Source: Treponema vincentii F0403 (GTDB lineage Bacteria; Spirochaetota; Spirochaetia; Treponematales; Treponemataceae). Taken from it: a stretch of DNA of 64,000 bases. The stretch is from assembly GCF_000412995.1 (NCBI RefSeq), contig NZ_KE332512.1:848092-912091 (forward strand), in the 5' to 3' direction. Made by a program: the position numbers and the translations under genes. A model generated the notes under the pieces. It saw nothing but the letters and a program-made list of their open reading frames with translations. It was not told where the DNA came from and did not search any database. Below are positions 35,373-43,247 of this stretch, piece by piece. Positions within the stretch are counted from its first letter, which is position 1. Every line of letters begins with the position of its first letter.

Positions 35373-36077
35373 TTATAACTCTATAGACGGATTGGATTGC
35401 GTTAAAATTTCGGTTGTAACCGAGGCGCCGAGATATTTTTGAGCATAGTCGCCGATAAGCGCCAAGGCAGCTTTTAGGTCATCCAACCGGGACGGATCGA
35501 GATTTTCCATAATGACAAACGCATTTTTAGTATTTTCCGTAATCATCGTGCGTTGACCGTCACGCCAATTGAAACAGCGGCATATAGCGCCCTTGTTATC
35601 GCGGTAACAGAGTTCGCCTTCCAACGTCTGGCTATGTTCCTCATCGCCGAGCGCAAAAAAATCGTCGCCGCCTTTTGTAAGGCCGAGAATTAAATCGCCG
35701 TCAAAGGCATCGCTGTCTTCCGCACCGCATGGCAAACCGAACTGCAGCGAAGCGGCATTGTAAATATCTACCAACGGATTGATATATGACACGGGATTTT
35801 GTTTTTCTACCCGCTTGAGCAGCGCTTCGATGCTGCACCGGACGCCTTTCTTTGTCTTAAACTTACGGTAAGCATCGCGCCAAATGGCAATAACGGGATT
35901 TTCGCTGAATACGTTTTTTACCAAAAATTTTTCCGCATCGGAATTACTTCGGGAAAGCAGCACTTTTATATCGCGGACGCTTTCGCCGCTATTATTTACG
36001 TTCTTTAATAATACCACACCGAGCTGTGCTTGAGGAAACAATTCCCAAAAAGAAGCATCCGCCAAAAATTTACTCAT
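35373..36077 (-). CDS. B3/B4 (tRNA-binding) domain protein
   Basis: 234 residues from ATG 36077 (MSKFLADASFWELFP), with GGAGAT 6-7 nt upstream. The centre, IAIWRDAYRKFKTKKGVRCSIEALLKRVE and PVSYINPLVDIYNAASLQFGLPCGAEDSDAFDG, is the stand-alone B3/B4 domain found as an editing module in phenylalanyl-tRNA synthetase beta chains. Free-standing members may check mischarged amino acids; this role is inferred. No operon partner. Confidence 0.82.
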   Translation of the reverse strand: MSKFLADASFWELFPQAQLGVVLLKNVNNSGESVRDIKVLLSRSNSDAEKFLVKNVFSENPVIAIWRDAYRKFKTKKGVRCSIEALLKRVEKQNPVSYINPLVDIYNAASLQFGLPCGAEDSDAFDGDLILGLTKGGDDFFALGDEEHSQTLEGELCYRDNKGAICRCFNWRDGQRTMITENTKNAFVIMENLDPSRLDDLKAALALIGDYAQKYLGASVTTEILTQSNPSIEL

Positions 36078-36353
36078 AGCATCTCCTATAAAAACTTCTG
36101 CAGGCAATATCAGAGCCTACAATCCTGTTCTGTAAAAAACAGATCGACATATCCGCTTTTACGGACTGTGAATCAATATCCGGAAATACTATAAAGGTAT
36201 GAGGTTGCTTTGTAAAGAGACAGAAACGCCGCCATATACCGGAAAGATTTTCCATAAAAGAAAGGTACGCAAATAAGAGTTTTTAGAATACGCCTTTCGA
36301 ACTTGTTTTTGTCCGGCTGTCTTGTTATATTTATTCTGTACGGAGGCTTCGTT

Positions 36354-36716
36354 ATGGGAACATTATATTGGAAGCGGGTATACGACCCTACAGAACCGCA
36401 GGACGGGTTTAGAATATTGGTTGACCGACTCTGGCCGCGCGGGATTACGAAAGCGAAGGCGGAACTCGGAGATTGGGCGAAAGATATTGCACCGTCACCG
36501 GATATACGGCAGGCTTACCATAAGGGGGAAATAGATTACGGACATTTTTCCTCTCTCTATGCAAAGGAACTGAAAAGCAATCCTGCTGCCGAAACTTTTA
36601 TAGAAAAGCTCAAGAATAAACTGCAGATCGGCAACGTTACGATACTGTCCGCCGTCAAAGAAACGGAGGTGAGTCATATTCCTACACTGCGGGCATTTAT
36701 CGAAAAAAACATATAA
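36354..36716 (+). CDS. DUF488 family protein
   Basis: 120 residues from ATG 36354, with GGAGG 9 nt upstream. YWKRVYDPTEPQDGFRILVD and RLWPRGITKAKAELGDWAKD, ending in VTILSAVKETEVSHIPTL, are the DUF488 (YeaO-like) hallmarks. The function of the family is not established. It lies 60 nt ahead of the thioesterase gene on the same strand. Confidence 0.85.
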   Translation: MGTLYWKRVYDPTEPQDGFRILVDRLWPRGITKAKAELGDWAKDIAPSPDIRQAYHKGEIDYGHFSSLYAKELKSNPAAETFIEKLKNKLQIGNVTILSAVKETEVSHIPTLRAFIEKNI

Positions 36717-36775
36717 GGCATTACTAAAGCAGCAGCATACCCGCTATTTTGAAATTAATGCTTTTGGAGATTTAT

Positions 36776-37171
36776 ATGAAAATCGGAATTAAAGGCGACA
36801 CCAGCTTTACCGTTACAAAGGAAATGCTGGCAAGTCAAGACGGAGATGATACCCTTGAAGTTTTTTCAACTCCGACAATGGTTTTAAAAATTGAACGGAC
36901 GGCAGCGCTCAGTGTGCTGCCATTCATGGAAGAAGGCTATACGATGGTCGGTGTAAAAATTGACGTTCAGCATACCGCTGCCACGCTTGAAGGAATGAAG
37001 GTTTTTGTACATACGGAATTAATAGATATAAGCGAGAACGGAAAATTTTTAACCTTTAAAGCGGAAGTGTCAAATGAAAAGGGAGTTATCGGCACCGGCA
37101 CCCATGTACGTGCAATCGTGAATAAAAAGCGCTTTATGGAAAAGCTTCGCGCTGCAGTAAGCGAGGGATAA
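36776..37171 (+). CDS. Hotdog-fold thioesterase, FlK-like
   Basis: 131 residues from ATG 36776, with GGAGA 5 nt upstream. STPTMVLKIERTAALSVLPF contains the Thr and Glu, and MVGVKIDVQHTAATLEG the His, of the fluoroacetyl-CoA thioesterase-like catalytic triad. The fold and length fit. It probably hydrolyses a short acyl-CoA; fluoroacetyl-CoA itself is unlikely as a natural substrate here. Confidence 0.8.
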   Translation: MKIGIKGDTSFTVTKEMLASQDGDDTLEVFSTPTMVLKIERTAALSVLPFMEEGYTMVGVKIDVQHTAATLEGMKVFVHTELIDISENGKFLTFKAEVSNEKGVIGTGTHVRAIVNKKRFMEKLRAAVSEG

Positions 37172-37227
37172 AACAAAGCTATTCCCCGCTTACCACTCGT
37201 TAAACGTATTAAAATGCAAATGCGGGG

Positions 37228-38964
37228 CTATAAGCTACTGTGCTTTAATTCAGCCTGTACCCGCTGCACAACATAATCGGCGACCCCGTCAAGCGGCATA
37301 TTTACCGGATCCGTATCGGAACGGAACTTGAACTCAACATTGGGAAGTTTCTTATCGCTGATAACAATACGGATAGGCAAGCCGATTAAGTCCATATCCT
37401 TGAACTTAACTCCCGGACGTTCCACACGGTCGTCCAGCAGCACCTCGATGCCGCGCATTGTAAGTTCATCATGCAGCCGGTCGGCAGCAGCTTTCATCGT
37501 TCCTTCGTATTGAATCGGTACGATACCGACATGATACGGTGTAACGCTCATCGGCCAGATAATCCCATTGCTGTCATGGTGCTCCTCGATAATCGAGGCC
37601 AACGCACGGTCTATTCCGATACCGTAGCAACCCATTAAAGGATATTGCTGTTGCCCGCTTTCGTCGAGATACGTCATATTCATGCTCTTTGTATACTTTG
37701 TACCGAGCTTGAAAATATGACCGAGTTCGTTTCCCTTTTTGCTGTAAAACGGTGTTCCGCATAACGGGCAACTATCGCCGGCTTTTACGACACGGACATC
37801 GTACACCATAGCGGGAGTAAAATCCCGCTTCGGTTCGACGTGAATATAGTGCATATCTTTTTCCAGTGCACCGGTTACGGCGTCATGCATCAGCATCACG
37901 CTTTCGTCGGCTAATACGGGCACTTTAGTTAAACCGATGGGGCCGGCGAACCCGACTACCGTACCGGTAATGTCTTCCACATCCGCATTGGAAGCAAGTT
38001 CTACTTCGGCTGCCTTGAGTGCTGCGGTTAATTTTGCTTCGTTGACTTCCAAATCACCGCGGATACAGACCGCAACGAATTCGTTATCGATAACTTCGGA
38101 ATCCTTTACATGATAAATTAAGGTTTTGATAAATGCCTTAGGAGAAGTATGCAAGAACGCAACCAGCTCTTCAATTGTACGGGCATCGGGTGTCGAAAGT
38201 TTGGTGCATTTTTCCGAAGTTTCGGCAAGCTCCGTATAAGGGTCGGGAGCGCATGCGGCCTTCTCTTCGTTTGCGGAATAGCGGCACTGCGGGCAAAGGA
38301 TGAGCGTATCGTCTCCGATGGCGGATTCCACCATAAACTCCTCGGAACCGCTGCCGCCCATAGAGCCGGAATCTGCCCGTACCCGTATGATGCTTAGGCC
38401 GAAACGGCGGAAGATTTTTTCGTACGCTTCGCCGAATGCGCGGTAGGTTTTATCAAGACATTCCGCATTGGTATGGAAAGAATACGCATCCTTCATCGTA
38501 AATTCACGGGCACGCATTAACCCGTAGCGGGGACGGATTTCATCCCGGTATTTTGTATTGATGTGATATACCGAAAGCGGATAATCCTTATAAGAACCGA
38601 GCTCGTACCGCATAAGGGCGGTAAAGGATTCTTCGTTTGTAGGGCTGACGACAAGATCTTGCCCGAGACGGTTTTTCATCCGTAAAAGCCCGTCCCCCAT
38701 CGTGTACCACCGCTTGGATTCTTGCCAAATTTCGCCCGGAGCGACAACCGAAGCCTTGCATTCCAGACATCCGATTGCGTCGATTTCCTCCCGTACGATA
38801 TTTTCAACTTTTCTGAATACCCGCAAGCCGAGCGGCAAATAATTAAATAATCCGTTTCCTAATCTGCGGATCATTCCCGCACGCAATAATAATTGATGAC
38901 TGACAACGACTGCTTCCGCCGGGGTTTCCCGCAATGTAGGAATAAAAGTTTGAGATCTCTTCAC
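37228..38964 (-). CDS. proS: Prolyl-tRNA synthetase, bacterial type
   Basis: 578 residues from GTG 38964 (MKRSQTFIPTLRETPAEAVV), preferred over GTG 38976 because it matches the family start and has TGAGG 7-8 nt upstream. Class II motifs: YRDEIRPRYGLMRAREFTMKDAYSF and GCYGIGIDRALASIIEEHHD. The INS editing domain lies between them, about residues 230-390, which clears Ala-tRNA(Pro); YbaK at 26727 would clear Cys-tRNA(Pro). Palindromic copy G ends 5 nt upstream of the ribosome-binding site. Confidence 0.95.
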   Translation of the reverse strand: MKRSQTFIPTLRETPAEAVVVSHQLLLRAGMIRRLGNGLFNYLPLGLRVFRKVENIVREEIDAIGCLECKASVVAPGEIWQESKRWYTMGDGLLRMKNRLGQDLVVSPTNEESFTALMRYELGSYKDYPLSVYHINTKYRDEIRPRYGLMRAREFTMKDAYSFHTNAECLDKTYRAFGEAYEKIFRRFGLSIIRVRADSGSMGGSGSEEFMVESAIGDDTLILCPQCRYSANEEKAACAPDPYTELAETSEKCTKLSTPDARTIEELVAFLHTSPKAFIKTLIYHVKDSEVIDNEFVAVCIRGDLEVNEAKLTAALKAAEVELASNADVEDITGTVVGFAGPIGLTKVPVLADESVMLMHDAVTGALEKDMHYIHVEPKRDFTPAMVYDVRVVKAGDSCPLCGTPFYSKKGNELGHIFKLGTKYTKSMNMTYLDESGQQQYPLMGCYGIGIDRALASIIEEHHDSNGIIWPMSVTPYHVGIVPIQYEGTMKAAADRLHDELTMRGIEVLLDDRVERPGVKFKDMDLIGLPIRIVISDKKLPNVEFKFRSDTDPVNMPLDGVADYVVQRVQAELKHSSL

Positions 38965-38978
38965 ACTATGCCTCACTC

Positions 38979-39207
38979 AGGGTAATCGCATCAGACAGTT
39001 TTTTTACAACTCTACAGAATAATGAAGACTATTCAACCAGAACTGCCACGGACGGCAGTGGTTCTACGCCTCTGCGATGTTTTGTGCACGCACAAAACTC
39101 GCCTTCAACTGATGTACACGGATGTACATCAGTTGAAGATGGCTCAAATGGTTGTCCAACCTCCATTCTTCTGCGAGATGTATCTATACGTCTGATACGA
39201 TTGCCCT
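38979..39207 (-). repeat. Palindromic element, copy G, enlarged by an inserted three-hairpin module
   Basis: AGGGTAATCGCATCAGAC (38979-38996) pairs with 39190-39207 with two mismatches, and the inner arms (CAGAATAATGAAGACTATTC side) match copies B, C and F. It is 229 bp rather than 145 bp because the central loop is replaced by the module at 39039-39138. In the 414-nt gap 38977-39390 it is followed by a 12-bp-stem hairpin and a shortened palindrome; 39300-39390 shows nothing. Confidence 0.82.
39039..39138 (+). ncRNA. Candidate structured RNA module with GGA hexaloops, copy 1
   Basis: Three hairpins in ~100 nt: ACTGCC/GGCAGT (39042-39059) with loop ACGGAC; GTTTTGTG/CACAAAAC (39079-39098) closed by GCGA/TCGC; and a 15-bp perfect stem (39103-39117 with 39124-39138) with loop ACGGAT. 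The last reads GTACACGGATGT, one base from the CsrA SELEX consensus. Copy 2 on the minus strand at 60749-60846 has the same spacing with different but still paired stems. I saw no promoter or terminator of its own. Confidence 0.5.
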
Positions 39208-39223
39208 TCTTCTAAAATAAACG

Positions 39224-39251
39224 GCACGAAATTTTATTCAAAATTTCGTGC
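39224..39251. repeat. 12-bp-stem hairpin of the composite repeat (copy G)
   Basis: GCACGAAATTTT (39224-39235) pairs perfectly with 39240-39251 around ATTC, the same family as 12902, 15729 and 28940. A shortened palindrome with ends ACAACCG and CGGTTGCCCTGA (about 39258-39296) follows. Confidence 0.78.
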
Positions 39252-39390
39252 AAAAGGAAGACAACCGATTAAAATATTTCCGGTACGGTTGCCCTGATAC
39301 CTCACTATCTAAACTAAGCCGCAAGCATATAAAATTTTTTTTCTTATGTAAAGTAGACCATTCCCAAGAAAAAAGTAACGGCAGTGTTTT

Positions 39391-39771
39391 TCAATGCTGC
39401 GGCAGAACCGCATCTTCGGAACGAGTACCTTCAATATGCAGAAAAACCCTGTTGGGCATACATGCATTCCAATCTCCGGCCTGCTTAAGCGCAGCGGCAT
39501 GTACGCAGGTTTTATTGGGACACGGAGAATCCGAAATAAAGGCAGTGCTATTCTCTATCCGTATGGTTGTATTGCCGATTGCACCGGGGACAACTACCGT
39601 ACGCGTATCGGTAAGCGGGTATATCCATTTGCCGGCAGGGGTTTCGATTACCAGCCGCTGCGCGCGGTTCTCCCCTGCATACAGGAAAAATCCCGCCCAT
39701 AGGGAAATAGTAACAATGGAAGCAAAAACAAGATAATCAAGAACACGTAAGCGGCGGAATATTGACATCAT
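39391..39771 (-). CDS. NusG domain II-like exported small protein
   Basis: 126 residues. One N-terminal membrane helix (LDYLVFASIVTISLWAGFFLY) precedes a beta-rich domain with SPCPNKTCVHAAALKQAGDWN and ACMPNRVFLHIEG, the NusG_II (DUF1312-type) family motif with paired Cys. Despite the family name it lacks the NGN and KOW domains and faces the outside of the membrane. Its start overlaps the patatin stop (ATGA), so the two are translationally coupled. Confidence 0.82.
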   Translation of the reverse strand: MMSIFRRLRVLDYLVFASIVTISLWAGFFLYAGENRAQRLVIETPAGKWIYPLTDTRTVVVPGAIGNTTIRIENSTAFISDSPCPNKTCVHAAALKQAGDWNACMPNRVFLHIEGTRSEDAVLPQH

Positions 39772-40670
39772 ACGCTATACTCTTTTTTTGTTTTTCGGGT
39801 TAAAAGAGCCCGCTGCACTCGACCCTGTATCCCTTTTGCAAAAAAGGCTTGTAATAAGTCTTTTTTATCCATCGTTTTTTGATACCCGAACGCAATCTGT
39901 TTTTTAGGGTCGGAAAAATCGCGAGAAGAACGGGAACTCGTCAAATTGATAAAAGCGGTAGGATACTCATTCGGCTGCAGCGCAATATGGGCGGTAGTAC
40001 AGGCGAGCGTTCTCATCAGTACCGAAACCGATGTATCCAATTCGGAAGACGTAACCGGCTCAAACGCACCGAAAGTAAGGGCAAGAATATTCTTATAGCC
40101 TTGCTCGCGGGCAACCCAAACCGGTGTATTGTCCATCATGCAGGCATCGATCAGCATCTCATGTTGCCGCTTAACGGGGGTAAAAAGGCCGGGATAAGAA
40201 GCACTCGCCCTCATCGCATCGGCTAAAAGCCCCGAATGCAAAACAACCTCTTTACCGCTGCATAAATCGAGGGCGTTGCAAAAAAAGGGAATGCTGCAGT
40301 CGTCAAAAGATTTACAGCCGGAAAGCTCCAGAAAAAATTTATGCGCTTTTTCTCCCGAATCCGCCCCCGTACCGGAAAGCATACGGGTAATCAACGTACC
40401 GTATTGAATAATCTGATTGAGTGCGTGCTTAAAAAGCGGAATATGCACCCCGCCGCCCACATACCGGTTAACATCGAAGGATTCTTCAAAAACGGCTTCC
40501 ATTTCCTCTACGGTCTTTCCGCTCGCATATAAGCCTCCGATAATAGATCCCATCGAACAGCCGACGATACAGTCCGGCTTAGGAATATTCAATTCCTCAA
40601 GGGCTTTAAAAAAGCCGATATACGCGAGCCCGGCGGCTCCGCCTCCCGATAATACAAGTGCCCATTTCAT
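39768..40670 (-). CDS. Patatin-like phospholipase
   Basis: 300 residues from ATG 40670 (MKWALVLSGGGAAGLAYIG). SGGGAAGLAYIGFF is the oxyanion loop, GCSMGSIIGGLY the GxSxG nucleophile elbow and LIDACMMDNTPVW the catalytic Asp site, where the usual DG[GA] is D-A-C. RssA-like cytoplasmic lipid acyl hydrolase. The region 40671-40787 to the divergent alr gene contains two small hairpins and no clear promoter. Confidence 0.85.
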   Translation of the reverse strand: MKWALVLSGGGAAGLAYIGFFKALEELNIPKPDCIVGCSMGSIIGGLYASGKTVEEMEAVFEESFDVNRYVGGGVHIPLFKHALNQIIQYGTLITRMLSGTGADSGEKAHKFFLELSGCKSFDDCSIPFFCNALDLCSGKEVVLHSGLLADAMRASASYPGLFTPVKRQHEMLIDACMMDNTPVWVAREQGYKNILALTFGAFEPVTSSELDTSVSVLMRTLACTTAHIALQPNEYPTAFINLTSSRSSRDFSDPKKQIAFGYQKTMDKKDLLQAFFAKGIQGRVQRALLTRKTKKEYSV

Positions 40671-40698
40671 AGTAACCGGTAGTATACAAGAAAACAAA

Positions 40699-40719
40699 AA
40701 CTGCGCCTATAGCGCAGTT
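40699..40719. other. Small hairpin between divergent genes
   Basis: AACTGCGC (40699-40706) pairs with GCGCAGTT (40712-40719), loop 5 nt; a self-complementary TGCGCA occurs at 40730 and 40744. It could be an operator or structured leader; nothing further is seen. Confidence 0.3.
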
Positions 40720-40787
40720 ATCTTCCTTATGCGCACATCTTTCTGCGCAAATTGCAATTCTTTGCCGTTTGCGGTACAATACCGCCC

Positions 40788-41915
40788 ATGCGTGCAACAA
40801 AAGCTATTATTCACCTTGATAATCTAAAATATAACATTACCCAAATCAAACAAACCCTCGTCCCGGAAACAAAGATATGCCTACCGGTCAAAGCCGACGC
40901 TTACGGACACGGCGCCGTGCGGACGGCGATTGCCGCAATCCGCGCAGGGGTTTCATACCTTGCCGTTGCTTCCGTACAAGAGGGCATCGAGCTGAGGGAG
41001 GCAGGCATTGTCGCTCCCATCATTTCGCTCAGCCTGCCGATTTTGGAAGAAATAGATTCTATTATTGACTATAAACTGGAACCGCTCGTCATAGACGAAG
41101 AATTTATCAATGAGCTCAACCGTGCGGCCGATGCGCAAAAGAAAACCGTTGCGGTACACCTGAAAATAGATACCGGTATGAGCAGGATAGGATGCAAACC
41201 GTCGGAAGCGGTAAAACTGGCGACTCAGATTGTGCGGGCAAAACATTTGCGATTGCAAGGCGTTGCAACGCATTTTGCCGTTGCGGATTCCGATTCCGAA
41301 TCCGACCGTGCCTTTACAAAAAATCAGCTGGAACGTTTTACCGATGCCGTCGAAGCGATCAGGCAAACGGGGATACACATTCCGCTCGTCCATGCCGCAA
41401 ATTCGGGAGCGGTACAGCTGCTGCCGGAAGCTCGGTTCGATATGGTGCGCCCCGGCCTCCTCGCCTACGGGTACCTCCCCATACGGAACGCAGCATATAC
41501 TATCGACGTAAAACCCGTTATGGAGCTTGTAACGCAGGTGGTACTGATAAAGCAGATACGCGCGGGCACCTGTGTTTCCTACGGGCGCAACTGGACTGCT
41601 CCGCAGGATACCTATATTGCAACGCTCCCGATCGGATATGCGGACGGTTTACGCCGCGCGCTTTCGCCCGGTCTGAAAGTACGCATCGGAAGCGAATTTT
41701 TCCCCATTGTCGGCAGAATATGCATGGATCAATGTATGATCGATCTCGGGGCGCACCCGTGGGTACAGCGCTGGGACGAGGTGTGCATCTTCGGCCCAAA
41801 CCCGCAGGATAACAGCGCCCAAACGCTGGCAGACATCGCGGGCACCATTCCCTACGAAATCACCTGCGGCATTCACAAGCGCGTCCCTCGCGTCTTTATC
41901 AACGAAAACAAATAG
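40788..41915 (+). CDS. alr: Alanine racemase
   Basis: 375 residues from ATG 40788. CLPVKADAYGHGAV near residue 33 carries the PLP lysine; HLKIDTGMSRIG, SYGRNW and the catalytic Tyr region GYADGLRRALSP follow, ending with the C-terminal beta domain RICMDQCMIDLG. It makes D-alanine for peptidoglycan, feeding MurF. The lipoprotein gene begins 9 nt after its stop. Confidence 0.94.
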   Translation: MRATKAIIHLDNLKYNITQIKQTLVPETKICLPVKADAYGHGAVRTAIAAIRAGVSYLAVASVQEGIELREAGIVAPIISLSLPILEEIDSIIDYKLEPLVIDEEFINELNRAADAQKKTVAVHLKIDTGMSRIGCKPSEAVKLATQIVRAKHLRLQGVATHFAVADSDSESDRAFTKNQLERFTDAVEAIRQTGIHIPLVHAANSGAVQLLPEARFDMVRPGLLAYGYLPIRNAAYTIDVKPVMELVTQVVLIKQIRAGTCVSYGRNWTAPQDTYIATLPIGYADGLRRALSPGLKVRIGSEFFPIVGRICMDQCMIDLGAHPWVQRWDEVCIFGPNPQDNSAQTLADIAGTIPYEITCGIHKRVPRVFINENK

Positions 41916-41924
41916 GCGGATTGA

Positions 41925-43175
41925 ATGAGTATGAAAAATTTCCTTTTTGCCGCAGCTCTCACATGCTGTATGCTAACCGCTTGTAAAAATGCCGAAGATT
42001 CAATTGCCGTCATTTGGACAGACCGCATCGAATTTATTTCTTATTGTGAAGCTTTTAACAGTGCCCAAAGCCGTTACAAAATTGTCGTCAGTTATAAGGA
42101 GAACCCCTCCGATGCTTTGACGAATACTTCCGAGCAGCCTGATATCGTCATCGGCCCGTGGTTAAGGGGTGATGCAACACGGGTAAAATTCAGCAAGCTG
42201 GGCGGGATACTTTCTAAAACGAAAATAGACCCGGATATTTTTTACCCGCTCTTATTTGAACTGGGCAATATCAACGGAGCGCAGTACCTCTTGCCGGTAA
42301 GTTTTAATTTACCGACCGTCATCTTTTCCGCATCGCAAAAAAATTTAGTAAAGACGAATTTTACGCTTTCGCTTGAAGAAATGCGAACCCTCGCTGCAGA
42401 GTACAACAGCAAAAACGGCTCGGAATACACCAAGATGGGGTTTTCTCCCCGCTGGGATACCGATTTCCTCTATGTTAGCGCACAAGGCTTCAACGTATCT
42501 TTTGAAGAAACAAAGAATTTTTTTTCGTGGAATGATAAAGCATTACAGGAGCTCATCGCCTATACGCGCCGCTGGTCTGAAGAGGTCAATACGGATGCGG
42601 CGGCCGAAGACGAATTTCAATTCAAGTACCTCTATGACCCGCCGTATACTTTGGTCACAAACGGACGCTGCCTATTTTGGTACATGCCGAGCGATAAACT
42701 GTTTTCATTAAACAATGAAAAATTAAAATCGCTCGATTACCGGTGGATGAATTATAACGGTAAAACTCCCTTACAGGACGAAATTATCTATGCGGGTATT
42801 TGTAAGAAGGCAAAAAATACGGCGGCGGCACGGGCCTTTCTGCTTTGGTTTTTCAATGAAGAAAGCCAGAAAAACCTGCTTGCACGTTCCCAAACCGATA
42901 ATATGATTGCTCCCTCTTTCGGCTTGGCAGGCGGTTTTTCTTCGTTAAAGAATGTGACGGAAAATATCTTTCCCGTTTATTATCCTCTCTTGCTCAAGCA
43001 TTTACCCCAAACCGATGATTTTTCCGCGCCCCGCATTTTGCCGCATAACTGGCTGCTGCTTAAAAAAGAGATTATCTTTCCGTATTTACGCGATCAAACG
43101 CGGATGCTTACCGGTGATGAAAAACCCGCATCGCTCAATAGGCGTTTATCGGATTGGTATAAAAAACCCCGCTAA
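41925..43175 (+). CDS. Extracellular solute-binding lipoprotein
   Basis: 416 residues. The signal peptide ends in a lipobox (CMLTACKN), so Cys20 would be lipidated. The rest follows family-1 solute-binding proteins: VIWTDRIEFISYCEAFNS, QPDIVIGPWLRGD, VSFNLPTVIF and a C-terminal AARAFLLWFFNEESQKNLL. Probably a sugar-type ABC receptor, but no permease or ATPase gene is adjacent; the partner is unknown. It is co-transcribed with alr, separated by 9 nt, with AGGCGG upstream. Confidence 0.82.
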   Translation: MSMKNFLFAAALTCCMLTACKNAEDSIAVIWTDRIEFISYCEAFNSAQSRYKIVVSYKENPSDALTNTSEQPDIVIGPWLRGDATRVKFSKLGGILSKTKIDPDIFYPLLFELGNINGAQYLLPVSFNLPTVIFSASQKNLVKTNFTLSLEEMRTLAAEYNSKNGSEYTKMGFSPRWDTDFLYVSAQGFNVSFEETKNFFSWNDKALQELIAYTRRWSEEVNTDAAAEDEFQFKYLYDPPYTLVTNGRCLFWYMPSDKLFSLNNEKLKSLDYRWMNYNGKTPLQDEIIYAGICKKAKNTAAARAFLLWFFNEESQKNLLARSQTDNMIAPSFGLAGGFSSLKNVTENIFPVYYPLLLKHLPQTDDFSAPRILPHNWLLLKKEIIFPYLRDQTRMLTGDEKPASLNRRLSDWYKKPR

Positions 43176-43216
43176 TTTTTTATTGAAAAGTTTTAAGGAG
43201 TGCCTAAAAACCCTGT

Positions 43217-43247
43217 TGCATTATTAAAGGCAGGCTTTAATAATGCA
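43217..43247. terminator. Bidirectional terminator between convergent genes
   Basis: TGCATTATTAAAG (43217-43229) and CTTTAATAATGCA (43235-43247) pair perfectly around a 5-nt loop. It overlaps the stop codon of the minus-strand barrel gene. Confidence 0.6.

Noticed and set aside
39042..39138. Hairpins considered as integron attC sites, since integrons are known in Treponema
   Set aside because: No paired R and L boxes with the AAC/GTT core were seen, and no integrase or cassette array adjoins them.
10266..39207. Palindromic copies considered as a CRISPR array or as ordinary terminators
   Set aside because: They are dispersed over 29 kb without spacers, and several lie in divergent gaps where no terminator is expected.
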